Below are positions 1 through 5,630 of a DNA stretch of 5,630 nt, piece after piece; position 1 is the first letter of the stretch; every line of letters starts with the position of its first letter. The stretch lies in the NCBI GenBank assembly GCA_964533705.1, contig CAZHMN010000131.1, positions 1 through 5,630 of the forward strand, written 5' to 3'. The notes beneath the pieces are model-generated. The model was not told the origin of the DNA. It saw only the letters and a list, made by a program, of their open reading frames with translations, and did no database searches. The position numbers were made by a program, and so were the translations under genes. The stretch comes from CAZHMN01 sp964533705 (GTDB lineage: Bacteria; Electryoneota; B3-LCP).

Positions 1-217
1 CTCGTGAGAGCCTTAAGGCTTGCCAGTCGGAACATCGGAAATTCTTTTCAAGAACGGTATAATATCAGATTATGAAGAAATCTGGTGCGAAGGGAACCTG
101 TTTTATGAGGTTGGAACCAGAAGCGCGTGCAGGCTTATAACAGATATGGCGCAGTCATGCTGACTAAAATGGACAATAGCCCACCGACCGCTCACCCCTG
201 AAGGCTGCCGGAGAATC
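1..217. other. Upstream non-coding region with weak structural signals
   Basis: No convincing gene is seen on either strand. Frame 1 is open from the window edge to a TGA at 73-75 (24 codons), so the tail of an upstream gene cannot be excluded, but that length is common by chance and the residues are not recognised. A 12-bp perfect palindrome (AGCCTTAAGGCT) lies at 9-20. A short hairpin is possible at 66-84 (CAGATT / AATCTG with a 7-nt loop), and another at 95-112 (AACCT / AGGTT). TATAAT occurs at 58-63 but has no good -35 box at the usual spacing. No known riboswitch or intron core was recognised. Confidence 0.4.
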
Positions 218-224
218 AGAGGAG
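218..224 (+). promoter_or_regulatory. Ribosome binding site for the CotH-family gene
   Basis: AGAGGAG ends 6 nt before the GTG at 231. It is the only purine-rich Shine-Dalgarno-like stretch close to a start in this frame, and the signal peptide begins directly at that GTG. Together these fix the non-ATG start. Confidence 0.75.
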
Positions 225-230
225 ATTCCT

Positions 231-3191
231 GTGTGGACCCTGTTTTTCATAGTCTTACTTCTTTTTTATTTAGGTGACGCATCCGCGCAGGATCTAATCA
301 TCAGCGAGGTCATGTCCGCCAATGTCAGTACCCTCGCTGACGAAGATGAGGATTATCCCGATTGGATCGAGATTTACAATGCGGGCCCCTCGCCGGTCAA
401 CTTGAATGGATTCGCTTTATCCGATGACGATGCCAGCCCCTTCAAATGGGTTTTCCCTGAAGTTGACGTCGCCGGTGGTGAATATGTCCTGGTTTTCGCT
501 TCGGGCAAGGAGAGGTCAGCCCCCCATCTCCATGCTAATTTTAAAATTGCATCCAATGGTGAGCCGCTGATTTTAACCAGTCCTGCCGGAGAGACAATAG
601 ACAGGATAGAGACAGGCTACATTCCCACCGACATTTCCCGCGGCCGCCTATCCAGTGATGATCCGCAGCTTTACTTTTTCCCTGAACCTACACCTGGTGC
701 GAGCAACTCATCCGATGCATACCTCGCTATTGCCCAACCGCCACAATTCTCACCTCCCGGAGGAATATATTCAGAGCCGGTATCCCTGACGCTGGAGACT
801 TCCTCGGCGCAGGCGATTGTCCGCTATACCCTTGACGGGAGTACGCCCGATGACTCGTCGGTCGCCTATGTTTCACCCATCCTGATAGACAGTACCACCG
901 TCATCAGAGCCCGAACCTTTGAGCCCGGGCTTCTGTTCAGCAATACGGTTACGCAAAGCTATGTGCTCTATCAAAATCATAACCTATCCGTGGTCTCACT
1001 GTCCACCGATCCGGCCAATCTCTGGGACGAAGAAACGGGCATCTACGTCCTGGGCAGCGACGCCTCGCCGGAATTCCCCTATTTCGGAGCCAACTTCTGG
1101 GAGGAATGGGAACGGCCACTTCATATAGATTTCTTCGAGCCGGACGGCTGCCCTGGTTTCAGCGCCGACCTCGGAGTCCAAATCTGGGGCGGATGGTCGA
1201 GAGCCTTCGATCAAAAATCCCTGGCCCTTTTTGCCCGGGACAAATACGGGCTGGAGGAGGTTGAGTATCAGATTTTCCCGGACAAACCCATCTTCAATTA
1301 TAAGTCTTTCATCCTCCGCAATTCCGGCAACGACTGGCTGCAGACCATGATGCGCGATGCTCTGCTGACCGACCTGGTCAGCGATTGCGATCTGGATTAT
1401 ATGGCTTATAGACCGTCCATCGTGTTTTTGAACGGAGAATACTGGGGAATCTACAACGTCCGCGAGAAGATCAACGAGGATTTTCTGGCTTCCCATCGCG
1501 GCGTGGACCCCGATAATCTTGATCTGCTCGAAAATGATGCCTATGTCCTCGAAGGAGACGCCGATCATTATAATGCTATGATGGAATTCATCGAAAGTCA
1601 TGACCTTACCGTCGCTGAAAACTATGAGTACGTAAAATCCCAAATGAATGTGGATAATTTCGCCTGCTACGAGGCCTCTGAGATATATTTCGCCAACTTC
1701 GACTGGCCCGATAATAACATCAAGTACTGGAGACCGCGCCGGCCGGGTGGAAGGTGGAAGTGGATTCTATTCGATCTGGATGGTGGTTTCTCCGCCGCGC
1801 CGTTTTCCTATAGCCATAATACTCTGGCCTATGCCACCGATCCGGAAGGAGCTGGAGTGCATAATCCCCCCTGGTCAACTTTCCTCTTCAGATCTCTGCT
1901 GGAAAATGTCAGCTTTCGTAATGATTTCATCAACTATCTGGCCGATCTGATGAATGTCAACTTCCGTTCCGATCGGGTGGTAGCACGAATTGACACAATG
2001 GTTTCTGTGATCGAGCCTGAAATGCCCGCCCATCAAGCGCGATGGGGGAGAACGATGGAGCAGTGGTACGACGAGATTGACGTGCTGTACGATTTCGCCG
2101 TGCACCGCGCCGATTGCGTTCAGGTTCACGTTCAGCAGGAATTCGATCTGGAGGGTACGGCTTCGGTTCTCCTCGATGTTGATCCGGATGACGGCGGCAG
2201 GATCAAGATTAACAACAAAATTATCTCCAGCCTCCCCTGGGAAGGGATCTATTTTCTGGAAGTTCCCATTTGTGTGACCGCTCTGCCGAATTACAGGTAC
2301 AGGTTTTCCGGTTGGAATGGGACTGTTTCGGCGGATTCGAGTGAAATAACGATTGAGCCGAATACGGACGTCTCAATAACCGCGATCTTCGAATCAACAA
2401 GTATAAACGCACCGCGGGTCATTATAACAGAAATTAATTACAATTCTGCGGTGGACTTTGATCCGGAAGACTGGTTGGAGTTGTACAATTATTCGGGGGA
2501 TAAGGTGGATATTTCAGGCTGGACATTTAAGGATTCCAACGACGATAATTCTTTTACATTTCCTTCGAATGTTGAGATATTGCCGGCTTCGTTCCTGATT
2601 CTATGCCGCGATACTGCTACGTTCTTAGAGTGTTTTCCCGCCGTTGAAAACTGTCTCGGCAATTTCGATTTTGGTTTGAATAACAACGGCGAATCGATCA
2701 GGTTGTTCGATGCCGCAGGCAACATAATTGACTCATTGACCTATGACGACGAACCCCCCTGGCCGGTCCAGGCCGACGGAATGGGGGCCACATTGCAACT
2801 GATCAATCCTGCTTTTGCCAACGAGTCTCCTGAAAATTGGCGCGCTTCTCTCCAGATTCATGGATCGCCCGGCCAGGGAAATGGTTGGATTGACACAATC
2901 AGCGTTAATCCGACGCCGGAGCAACCCACGGAGTTCTTACTCCTTCCCGGTTATCCCAACCCTTTCAATGTGAGCACCCGGCTGACCTATCATCTGCCGA
3001 ATTCAGGTCATGTCTCGCTGAAGATTTTTAACTTGATGGGGCAGGAGGTGGCGAAATTAGTCAACGGCTGGCAACCGGCAGGCGTTTATGACGCCACCTT
3101 TTCCAGCACGGGGCTGGCGAGTGGCATTTACTTCGCCCGTTTGGAGGCCTATGGTTCGCAGCAGGTGCGAAAGCTGCTTCTGCTGAAGTAG
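231..3191 (+). CDS. Secreted CotH kinase family protein with lamin-tail domains and T9SS sorting tail
   Basis: A 986-residue exported multidomain protein. Residues 1-19 form a signal peptide: hydrophobic core FFIVLLLFYL, probable cleavage after ASA. Residues about 21-155 form a lamin-tail domain (DWIEIYNAG, then LNGFALSDD). Residues about 172-247 resemble the chitobiase/beta-hexosaminidase C-terminal domain (VRYTLDGSTP). Residues about 252-625 are the CotH kinase domain, with NGEYWGIYNVREK at 401-413 and WKWILFDLDGGF at 509-520; D515 and D517 are the likely metal or catalytic aspartates by family analogy. Residues about 645-721 resemble a divergent InlB B-repeat (FSGWNGTV). Residues about 727-880 form a second lamin-tail domain (DWLELYNYSG, then ISGWTFKD). 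Residues 902-986 are a Por/T9SS type A tail (GYPNPFN, then ASGIYFARL). CotH proteins include ATP-dependent protein kinases of spore coats, but the substrate and activity here are unknown. The protein is probably cell-surface or released. The GTG start is supported by AGAGGAG 6 nt upstream. Domain calls are from motif reading, so borders are approximate. Confidence 0.9.
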   Translation: MWTLFFIVLLLFYLGDASAQDLIISEVMSANVSTLADEDEDYPDWIEIYNAGPSPVNLNGFALSDDDASPFKWVFPEVDVAGGEYVLVFASGKERSAPHLHANFKIASNGEPLILTSPAGETIDRIETGYIPTDISRGRLSSDDPQLYFFPEPTPGASNSSDAYLAIAQPPQFSPPGGIYSEPVSLTLETSSAQAIVRYTLDGSTPDDSSVAYVSPILIDSTTVIRARTFEPGLLFSNTVTQSYVLYQNHNLSVVSLSTDPANLWDEETGIYVLGSDASPEFPYFGANFWEEWERPLHIDFFEPDGCPGFSADLGVQIWGGWSRAFDQKSLALFARDKYGLEEVEYQIFPDKPIFNYKSFILRNSGNDWLQTMMRDALLTDLVSDCDLDYMAYRPSIVFLNGEYWGIYNVREKINEDFLASHRGVDPDNLDLLENDAYVLEGDADHYNAMMEFIESHDLTVAENYEYVKSQMNVDNFACYEASEIYFANFDWPDNNIKYWRPRRPGGRWKWILFDLDGGFSAAPFSYSHNTLAYATDPEGAGVHNPPWSTFLFRSLLENVSFRNDFINYLADLMNVNFRSDRVVARIDTMVSVIEPEMPAHQARWGRTMEQWYDEIDVLYDFAVHRADCVQVHVQQEFDLEGTASVLLDVDPDDGGRIKINNKIISSLPWEGIYFLEVPICVTALPNYRYRFSGWNGTVSADSSEITIEPNTDVSITAIFESTSINAPRVIITEINYNSAVDFDPEDWLELYNYSGDKVDISGWTFKDSNDDNSFTFPSNVEILPASFLILCRDTATFLECFPAVENCLGNFDFGLNNNGESIRLFDAAGNIIDSLTYDDEPPWPVQADGMGATLQLINPAFANESPENWRASLQIHGSPGQGNGWIDTISVNPTPEQPTEFLLLPGYPNPFNVSTRLTYHLPNSGHVSLKIFNLMGQEVAKLVNGWQPAGVYDATFSSTGLASGIYFARLEAYGSQQVRKLLLLK

Positions 3192-3365
3192 TGGTTTACA
3201 GTTAATTGGGGGGAATTACAGAGGTAGGAATTCACCGACAAGCAATTGAGTCCGCCGTTGAGCGGGTGTAAACCTGCCGAACGAGTGAGAAACCTATGGT
3301 ATAACATTCAACGTGTCAATAAAAGCTTCATAAGCAAAATCCAAAAACCTGATAGGAATCCAAAA
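3192..3365. other. Intergenic region between CotH gene and inositol synthase
   Basis: A 174-nt gap with no clear intrinsic terminator. An 8-bp inverted repeat, GGTTTACA (3193-3200) and TGTAAACC (3267-3274), spans a 66-nt loop. A small CCGC/GCGG hairpin lies inside it at 3252-3265. TATAAC at 3300-3305 could be a -10 element, but no matching -35 box is seen. The frame of the downstream gene stays open back to a TTG at 3246; that start lacks a Shine-Dalgarno sequence, so 3246-3365 is treated as leader rather than coding. ATCCAAAA occurs twice, at 3339-3346 and 3358-3365. Confidence 0.5.
3354..3357 (+). promoter_or_regulatory. Ribosome binding site that sets the inositol synthase start
   Basis: AGGA lies 8 nt before the TTG at 3366. 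The more upstream in-frame TTG at 3246 has no purine-rich stretch at the right distance. This is the main sequence argument for the shorter 438-residue product. Confidence 0.6.
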
Positions 3366-4682
3366 TTGAAACGAGAAAATGAGATACTTGAGCCGGAAGG
3401 CAAACTGGGCGTACTGCTGCCGGGTCTGGGAGCGGTAGCCACGACCTTCCTTGCGGGTGTGGATTTGGTCAGAAGAGGTGAAGGCGAACCCATCGGTTCA
3501 TTAACCCAGATGGGCACCATTCGACTGGGAAAGCGCACCGAAAAGCGAGTGCCTTCCATCAAAGATTTTGCCCCGCTCGCCGATTTGCAGGATCTGGTCT
3601 TCGCCGGCTGGGACATATTTGAAGAAGATTGCTATGAGTCAGCGCGCAAGGCCGAAGTCCTCGAACGGGACAGTCTCCAGAAAGTCAAACCCTTCCTGGA
3701 GGAGATCAAACCGATGCCGGCAGTCTTCGACCCGGCCTACGTGCGCAATCTGAAAGGGCCGAACGTAAAAAAGGGAAGTTCGAAAGCGGAACTGGCCGAA
3801 ATGCTGATGGACGACATTCGCAGCTTCCGATCGCAAACAGGGGCCAAACGCTGCATCATGGTCTGGTGCGCTTCAACGGAGGTCTTTCTGAAAAGGCAGA
3901 AGGTGCATGATGATCTGGCCGAGTTCGAGAGAGGCCTGGCGCGGAGCGATCCGGCCATATCCCCCAGCATGATCTACGCTTATGCCGCCCTTAAGTCCGG
4001 AATTCCCTTCGCCAACGGCGCGCCCAATCTCTCCGTGCAGATTCCCGCCCTCCTGCAGTTAGCCGATGAAACGGAAACACCCGTTGCCGGGAGCGACTTC
4101 AAAACCGGCCAGACTCTGATGAAAACTATCATCGCCCCCGGCCTGAAGGCGAGGCTGCTCGGGCTGAAGGGTTGGTTTTCCACGAATATTCTGGGGAATC
4201 GTGACGGAATGGTCTTGGATGATCCGGACTCCTTCAGAACCAAAGAAGAGAGCAAACTGTCCGTTCTCGATCAAATCCTGCAGCCCGAAATGTATCCCCA
4301 GCTTTACAAGGACTACTATCACAAGGTCCGCATCAATTACTACCCGCCTCGAGGCGATAGCAAGGAAGGGTGGGATAACCTCGACATCTTCGGTTGGCTG
4401 GGGTATCCCATGCAGATAAAAATAGATTTCCTCTGCAGGGATTCCATCCTGGCCGCGCCCATCGTGCTGGATCTGGCTCTATTTCTTGATCTGGCCAAGA
4501 GAGCAGAGATGAAGGGAATACAGGAATGGCTGTCATTCTATTTCAAAAGCCCCATGTGCGCTCCGGGTCTCTACGCTGAAAACGATCTCTTCATCCAGTT
4601 GGCAAAACTGAAGAATACGTTAAGATACCTGATGGGCGAGGATCTGATCACCCATTTGGGGATCGAATACTATGACTACTGA
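3366..4682 (+). CDS. ino1: Inositol-3-phosphate synthase (myo-inositol-1-phosphate synthase)
   Basis: Converts D-glucose 6-phosphate to 1D-myo-inositol 3-phosphate with bound NAD (oxidation, intramolecular aldol cyclisation, reduction); a cytoplasmic enzyme. The 438-residue product carries the family's signatures in order: NAD-binding LPGLGAVATT at 18-27, FAGWDI at 79-84, NGAPNLSVQIPAL at 217-229, GSDFKTGQT at 242-250, NILGNRDG at 274-281, FRTKEESK at 290-297, GDSKEGWDN at 330-338 and RDSILAAPIVLDL at 358-370. K293, K297, K333 and K394 are candidates for the catalytic lysines by family analogy. No key motif appears missing. The frame extends to TTG 3246 (478 residues), but the extra 40 residues precede the family's conserved start and have no ribosome binding site, so TTG 3366 is preferred. 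Inositol phosphate feeds phosphatidylinositol and other inositol lipids in some FCB bacteria, or solutes in others; the genes for those later steps are not in this window. Function is confident; the exact start is less so. Confidence 0.95.
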   Translation: MKRENEILEPEGKLGVLLPGLGAVATTFLAGVDLVRRGEGEPIGSLTQMGTIRLGKRTEKRVPSIKDFAPLADLQDLVFAGWDIFEEDCYESARKAEVLERDSLQKVKPFLEEIKPMPAVFDPAYVRNLKGPNVKKGSSKAELAEMLMDDIRSFRSQTGAKRCIMVWCASTEVFLKRQKVHDDLAEFERGLARSDPAISPSMIYAYAALKSGIPFANGAPNLSVQIPALLQLADETETPVAGSDFKTGQTLMKTIIAPGLKARLLGLKGWFSTNILGNRDGMVLDDPDSFRTKEESKLSVLDQILQPEMYPQLYKDYYHKVRINYYPPRGDSKEGWDNLDIFGWLGYPMQIKIDFLCRDSILAAPIVLDLALFLDLAKRAEMKGIQEWLSFYFKSPMCAPGLYAENDLFIQLAKLKNTLRYLMGEDLITHLGIEYYDY

Positions 4683-4687
4683 TTGAA

Positions 4688-4852
4688 ATGACTGATCCAA
4701 TTAAAAGCAAAAGCGTCAAGTCTATTCACGTTCAATTGGGAGATGACCTGACGCTTTCCTATTTATTGACGCACAAGATAACGGATGAATCGTTAAAACC
4801 ACCGAAATTTGTTGACTCCTTCAAGAGGGTGATTTACTTTACGAGAGAGTAG
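4688..4852 (+). CDS. Possible small protein, 54 residues, unknown function
   Basis: An ATG frame opening 5 nt after the inositol synthase stop and ending at a TAG. It encodes 54 residues beginning MTDPIKSKSV and ending RVIYFTRE. The product is basic and hydrophilic with no signal peptide, membrane segment, cysteine or known motif. In favour: its position directly behind a gene suggests translational coupling. Against: there is no Shine-Dalgarno sequence, only about half of its third codon positions are G or C, an inverted repeat (4710-4757) lies inside it, and a promoter-like pair (4812-4840) overlaps its end. A frame this short can occur by chance. It could be a real coupled gene or just leader DNA for the next gene. 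Confidence 0.35.
   Translation: MTDPIKSKSVKSIHVQLGDDLTLSYLLTHKITDESLKPPKFVDSFKRVIYFTRE
4710..4757. repeat. 9-bp perfect inverted repeat with 30-nt loop
   Basis: AAAGCGTCA (4710-4718) is exactly complementary to TGACGCTTT (4749-4757). It begins 27 nt after the inositol synthase stop. The stem is followed by CCTATTTATT, only a weak T-rich run, so it is a poor intrinsic terminator. It could be a transcript-end or processing hairpin, a protein-binding site, or chance. Confidence 0.4.
4812..4840 (+). promoter_or_regulatory. Possible sigma70-type promoter for the two downstream genes
   Basis: TTGACT (4812-4817) is separated by 17 nt from TACTTT (4835-4840). The -35 box matches five of six consensus bases and the -10 box only three of six, including its TA and last T. 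Transcription would begin near 4847, leaving a leader of about 43 nt that contains the strong ribosome binding site before 4890. Promoter rules in this organism are unknown. Confidence 0.3.
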
Positions 4853-4873
4853 CATCCATTCAGAATTCAAATT

Positions 4874-4886
4874 AAAGGAGGAGAGG
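4874..4886 (+). promoter_or_regulatory. Strong ribosome binding site for the 69-residue protein
   Basis: AAAGGAGGAGAGG contains a full AGGAGG (4876-4881), 8 nt before the ATG at 4890. It is the best Shine-Dalgarno sequence in the window and suggests the small protein is translated efficiently. Confidence 0.8.
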
Positions 4887-4889
4887 AAA

Positions 4890-5099
4890 ATGAACGATAA
4901 GCGATTAATGACCATGATCGTGGTTTCCAATATTCTGTCATCTTACTACGCCAACAAGACCAGCTTCTGCGTTGTCAACAATCGGGAACCGGATGCCGCA
5001 GAGAAGGACGACCTTTTGAAGCGAGTCCTTTCCATGTTCGAAAACTTGAGCACCAGCTATCTTTCGGATATCTTAGAAATCGCCGAAAACATCAAGTAA
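4890..5099 (+). CDS. Small protein of unknown function, 69 residues
   Basis: I do not recognise this family. The product has a mildly hydrophobic N-terminal stretch (residues about 7-20, LMTMIVVSNILSSYY) that is too short and too polar for a confident membrane segment or signal peptide. It has one cysteine (C27), a charged middle (REPDAAEKDDLLKR) and a C-terminal part likely to be amphipathic helix (LLKRVLSMFENL, then YLSDILEIAENIK). It is probably a small cytoplasmic, mostly helical protein. A near-perfect Shine-Dalgarno sequence 8 nt before the ATG argues strongly that it is a real gene. The next gene starts 49 nt after its stop with its own ribosome binding site and no visible terminator between, so the two are probably co-transcribed. 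A role as partner of the downstream cyclic-nucleotide-binding-like protein is inference only. Confidence 0.8.
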   Translation: MNDKRLMTMIVVSNILSSYYANKTSFCVVNNREPDAAEKDDLLKRVLSMFENLSTSYLSDILEIAENIK

Positions 5100-5133
5100 A
5101 TGTGAATCGGATAACTCCAGCCACATCCCATAA

Positions 5134-5141
5134 GAGAGGAG
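5134..5141 (+). promoter_or_regulatory. Ribosome binding site for the CNB-domain gene
   Basis: GAGAGGAG, with AGGAG ending 7 nt before the ATG at 5149, supports that start over the next in-frame ATG at residue 6. Confidence 0.75.
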
Positions 5142-5148
5142 TCATACC

Positions 5149-5619
5149 ATGGTCGTCGAAAAAATGCTGAAAGGGCATGAACTATTCAACTCGCTGAACG
5201 TGGATGAAGTAAATCGGCTGAGTACCTTTTCGTCAGTGAAGGAGTATACGGCCGGAGAGACGATTTTTGAATATAACCAGGCGAGTTCTCACTTTTTCAT
5301 GTTGATGGAGGGAACCGTCTATCTCCAGCTTCCTGCCAACCCTCCCAAGTTCAGCTTCGCCGTTTCGAAATTAGAAAAAGGCGAGCTGTTTGGCTTGTCT
5401 TCACTGCTCAATTCGCCAAGGTACACCTCTACCGCGCAGTGCCATACGGAAGCGAAAGTCTTATCCATTGAAGCCAAACCGTTCCGGGATCTCCTCGGAC
5501 TGAATTGTCCGGCCGGACTGGACATCATGAACCGGGTAGCGCGCATCTATTATACCCGGTATCTCGATGTGCTGAAGAGACTACAGGATGTGGTCAGCCA
5601 GATCTCACTGATCCGCTGA
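5149..5619 (+). CDS. Stand-alone cyclic-nucleotide-binding (CNB) domain protein, no HTH
   Basis: A 156-residue protein made of one CRP-like beta-roll plus a C-terminal helix. The N-terminus (GHELFNSLNVDEVNRL, residues 9-24) matches the helical lead-in of CNB domains. AGETIF (35-40) and FFMLMEGTVYLQL (49-61) are typical beta-roll strands. KGELFGLSSLLNSPR (77-91) is the phosphate-binding cassette region, followed by EAKVLSIEAKPFRDLL (101-116). Residues about 122-150 form a likely dimerisation helix. It stops there: there is no helix-turn-helix, so it is about 70 residues shorter than CRP/FNR regulators and is unlikely to bind DNA alone. Aligned by eye with CRP, the ribose-contacting glutamate of the GE pair is replaced by Leu83 (FGL instead of FGE), while the phosphate-contacting arginine is kept as Arg91. 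Cyclic-nucleotide binding is therefore doubtful; the domain may bind another ligand or a protein. It probably shares a transcript with the 69-residue gene upstream. Fold assignment is confident, ligand and role unknown. Confidence 0.88.
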   Translation: MVVEKMLKGHELFNSLNVDEVNRLSTFSSVKEYTAGETIFEYNQASSHFFMLMEGTVYLQLPANPPKFSFAVSKLEKGELFGLSSLLNSPRYTSTAQCHTEAKVLSIEAKPFRDLLGLNCPAGLDIMNRVARIYYTRYLDVLKRLQDVVSQISLIR

Positions 5620-5630
5620 AGACGGCAATT

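Noticed and set aside
58..63. TATAAT as the promoter of the CotH gene
   Set aside because: No -35 box at 16-18 nt spacing; the nearest candidate, TTGCCA at 20-25, is 32 nt away.
72..140. 22-codon ATG frame in the upstream region
   Set aside because: Too short, no Shine-Dalgarno sequence and no recognisable peptide; the ATG lies in the loop of a small hairpin.
1..230. Riboswitch or group II intron remnant upstream of the CotH gene
   Set aside because: The GTGCGA-like and hairpin-rich stretch was compared from memory with c-di-GMP riboswitch and intron domain V consensus; the conserved cores were not found.
996..1643. 215-codon open frame on the minus strand
   Set aside because: It lies wholly antisense to the CotH kinase domain, whose conserved motifs prove the + strand frame. 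The minus-strand product shows no recognisable domain.
3193..3274. GGTTTACA / TGTAAACC inverted repeat as a terminator of the CotH gene
   Set aside because: The 66-nt loop and absence of a T-run make it a poor terminator; an 8-bp match at this distance can be chance.
3308..3616. 102-codon minus-strand frame overlapping the ino1 start
   Set aside because: It is antisense to the NAD-binding region of inositol synthase, and its translation is low-complexity, rich in Ser, Pro and Arg. It is a shadow of the real gene.
231..4682. Functional link between the CotH kinase protein and inositol synthase
   Set aside because: They share a strand, but a 174-nt gap separates them. One is exported and the other cytoplasmic, and no shared substrate is indicated.

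Overview
The window carries three confidently assigned forward-strand genes, one further small gene that is very likely real, and one more small frame that is only possible. All lie on the + strand, in the order: secreted CotH-type kinase protein, inositol-3-phosphate synthase, possible 54-residue ORF, 69-residue protein of unknown function, and a stand-alone cyclic-nucleotide-binding-like domain protein. The best taxonomic clue is the C-terminus of the first protein, a Por/type IX secretion (T9SS) sorting tail with a YPNPFN motif, a Gly-Val-Tyr turn, an ASGIYFARL strand and a basic end. That tail is typical of the FCB group (Bacteroidetes and relatives such as Zixibacteria, KSB1, Latescibacteria and Ignavibacteria). 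Base composition is roughly balanced and start codons include GTG and TTG. I cannot name the species.

Region by region: positions 1-217 hold no convincing gene, only a 12-bp palindrome, a small hairpin and an isolated TATAAT. Positions 231-3191 encode a 986-residue multidomain exported protein: signal peptide, lamin-tail domain, chitobiase-type C-terminal domain, CotH kinase domain, InlB-like beta repeat, second lamin-tail domain and T9SS tail. A 174-nt gap follows. Next is myo-inositol-1-phosphate (1D-myo-inositol 3-phosphate) synthase; its best start is the TTG at 3366, not the longest frame at 3246, because only 3366 has a ribosome binding site and gives the usual family length. From 4683 to 4889 lies a 207-nt interval that could hold a 54-residue ORF, a long-loop inverted repeat, and a promoter for the last two genes. 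Those two (4890-5099 and 5149-5619) each have a strong Shine-Dalgarno sequence, lie 49 nt apart and look co-transcribed.

Functionally, the inositol synthase turns glucose 6-phosphate into inositol phosphate, the precursor of inositol lipids or solutes, but no phosphatidylinositol synthase or inositol phosphatase gene is visible here. The CotH protein should act outside the cytoplasm. The last two genes may form a small sensory or scaffold module: the cyclic-nucleotide-binding-like protein has no DNA-binding domain and appears to lack the conserved glutamate that normally contacts the cyclic nucleotide. Nothing ties the three units into one pathway except orientation. No tRNA, rRNA, CRISPR array or mobile element is recognisable.
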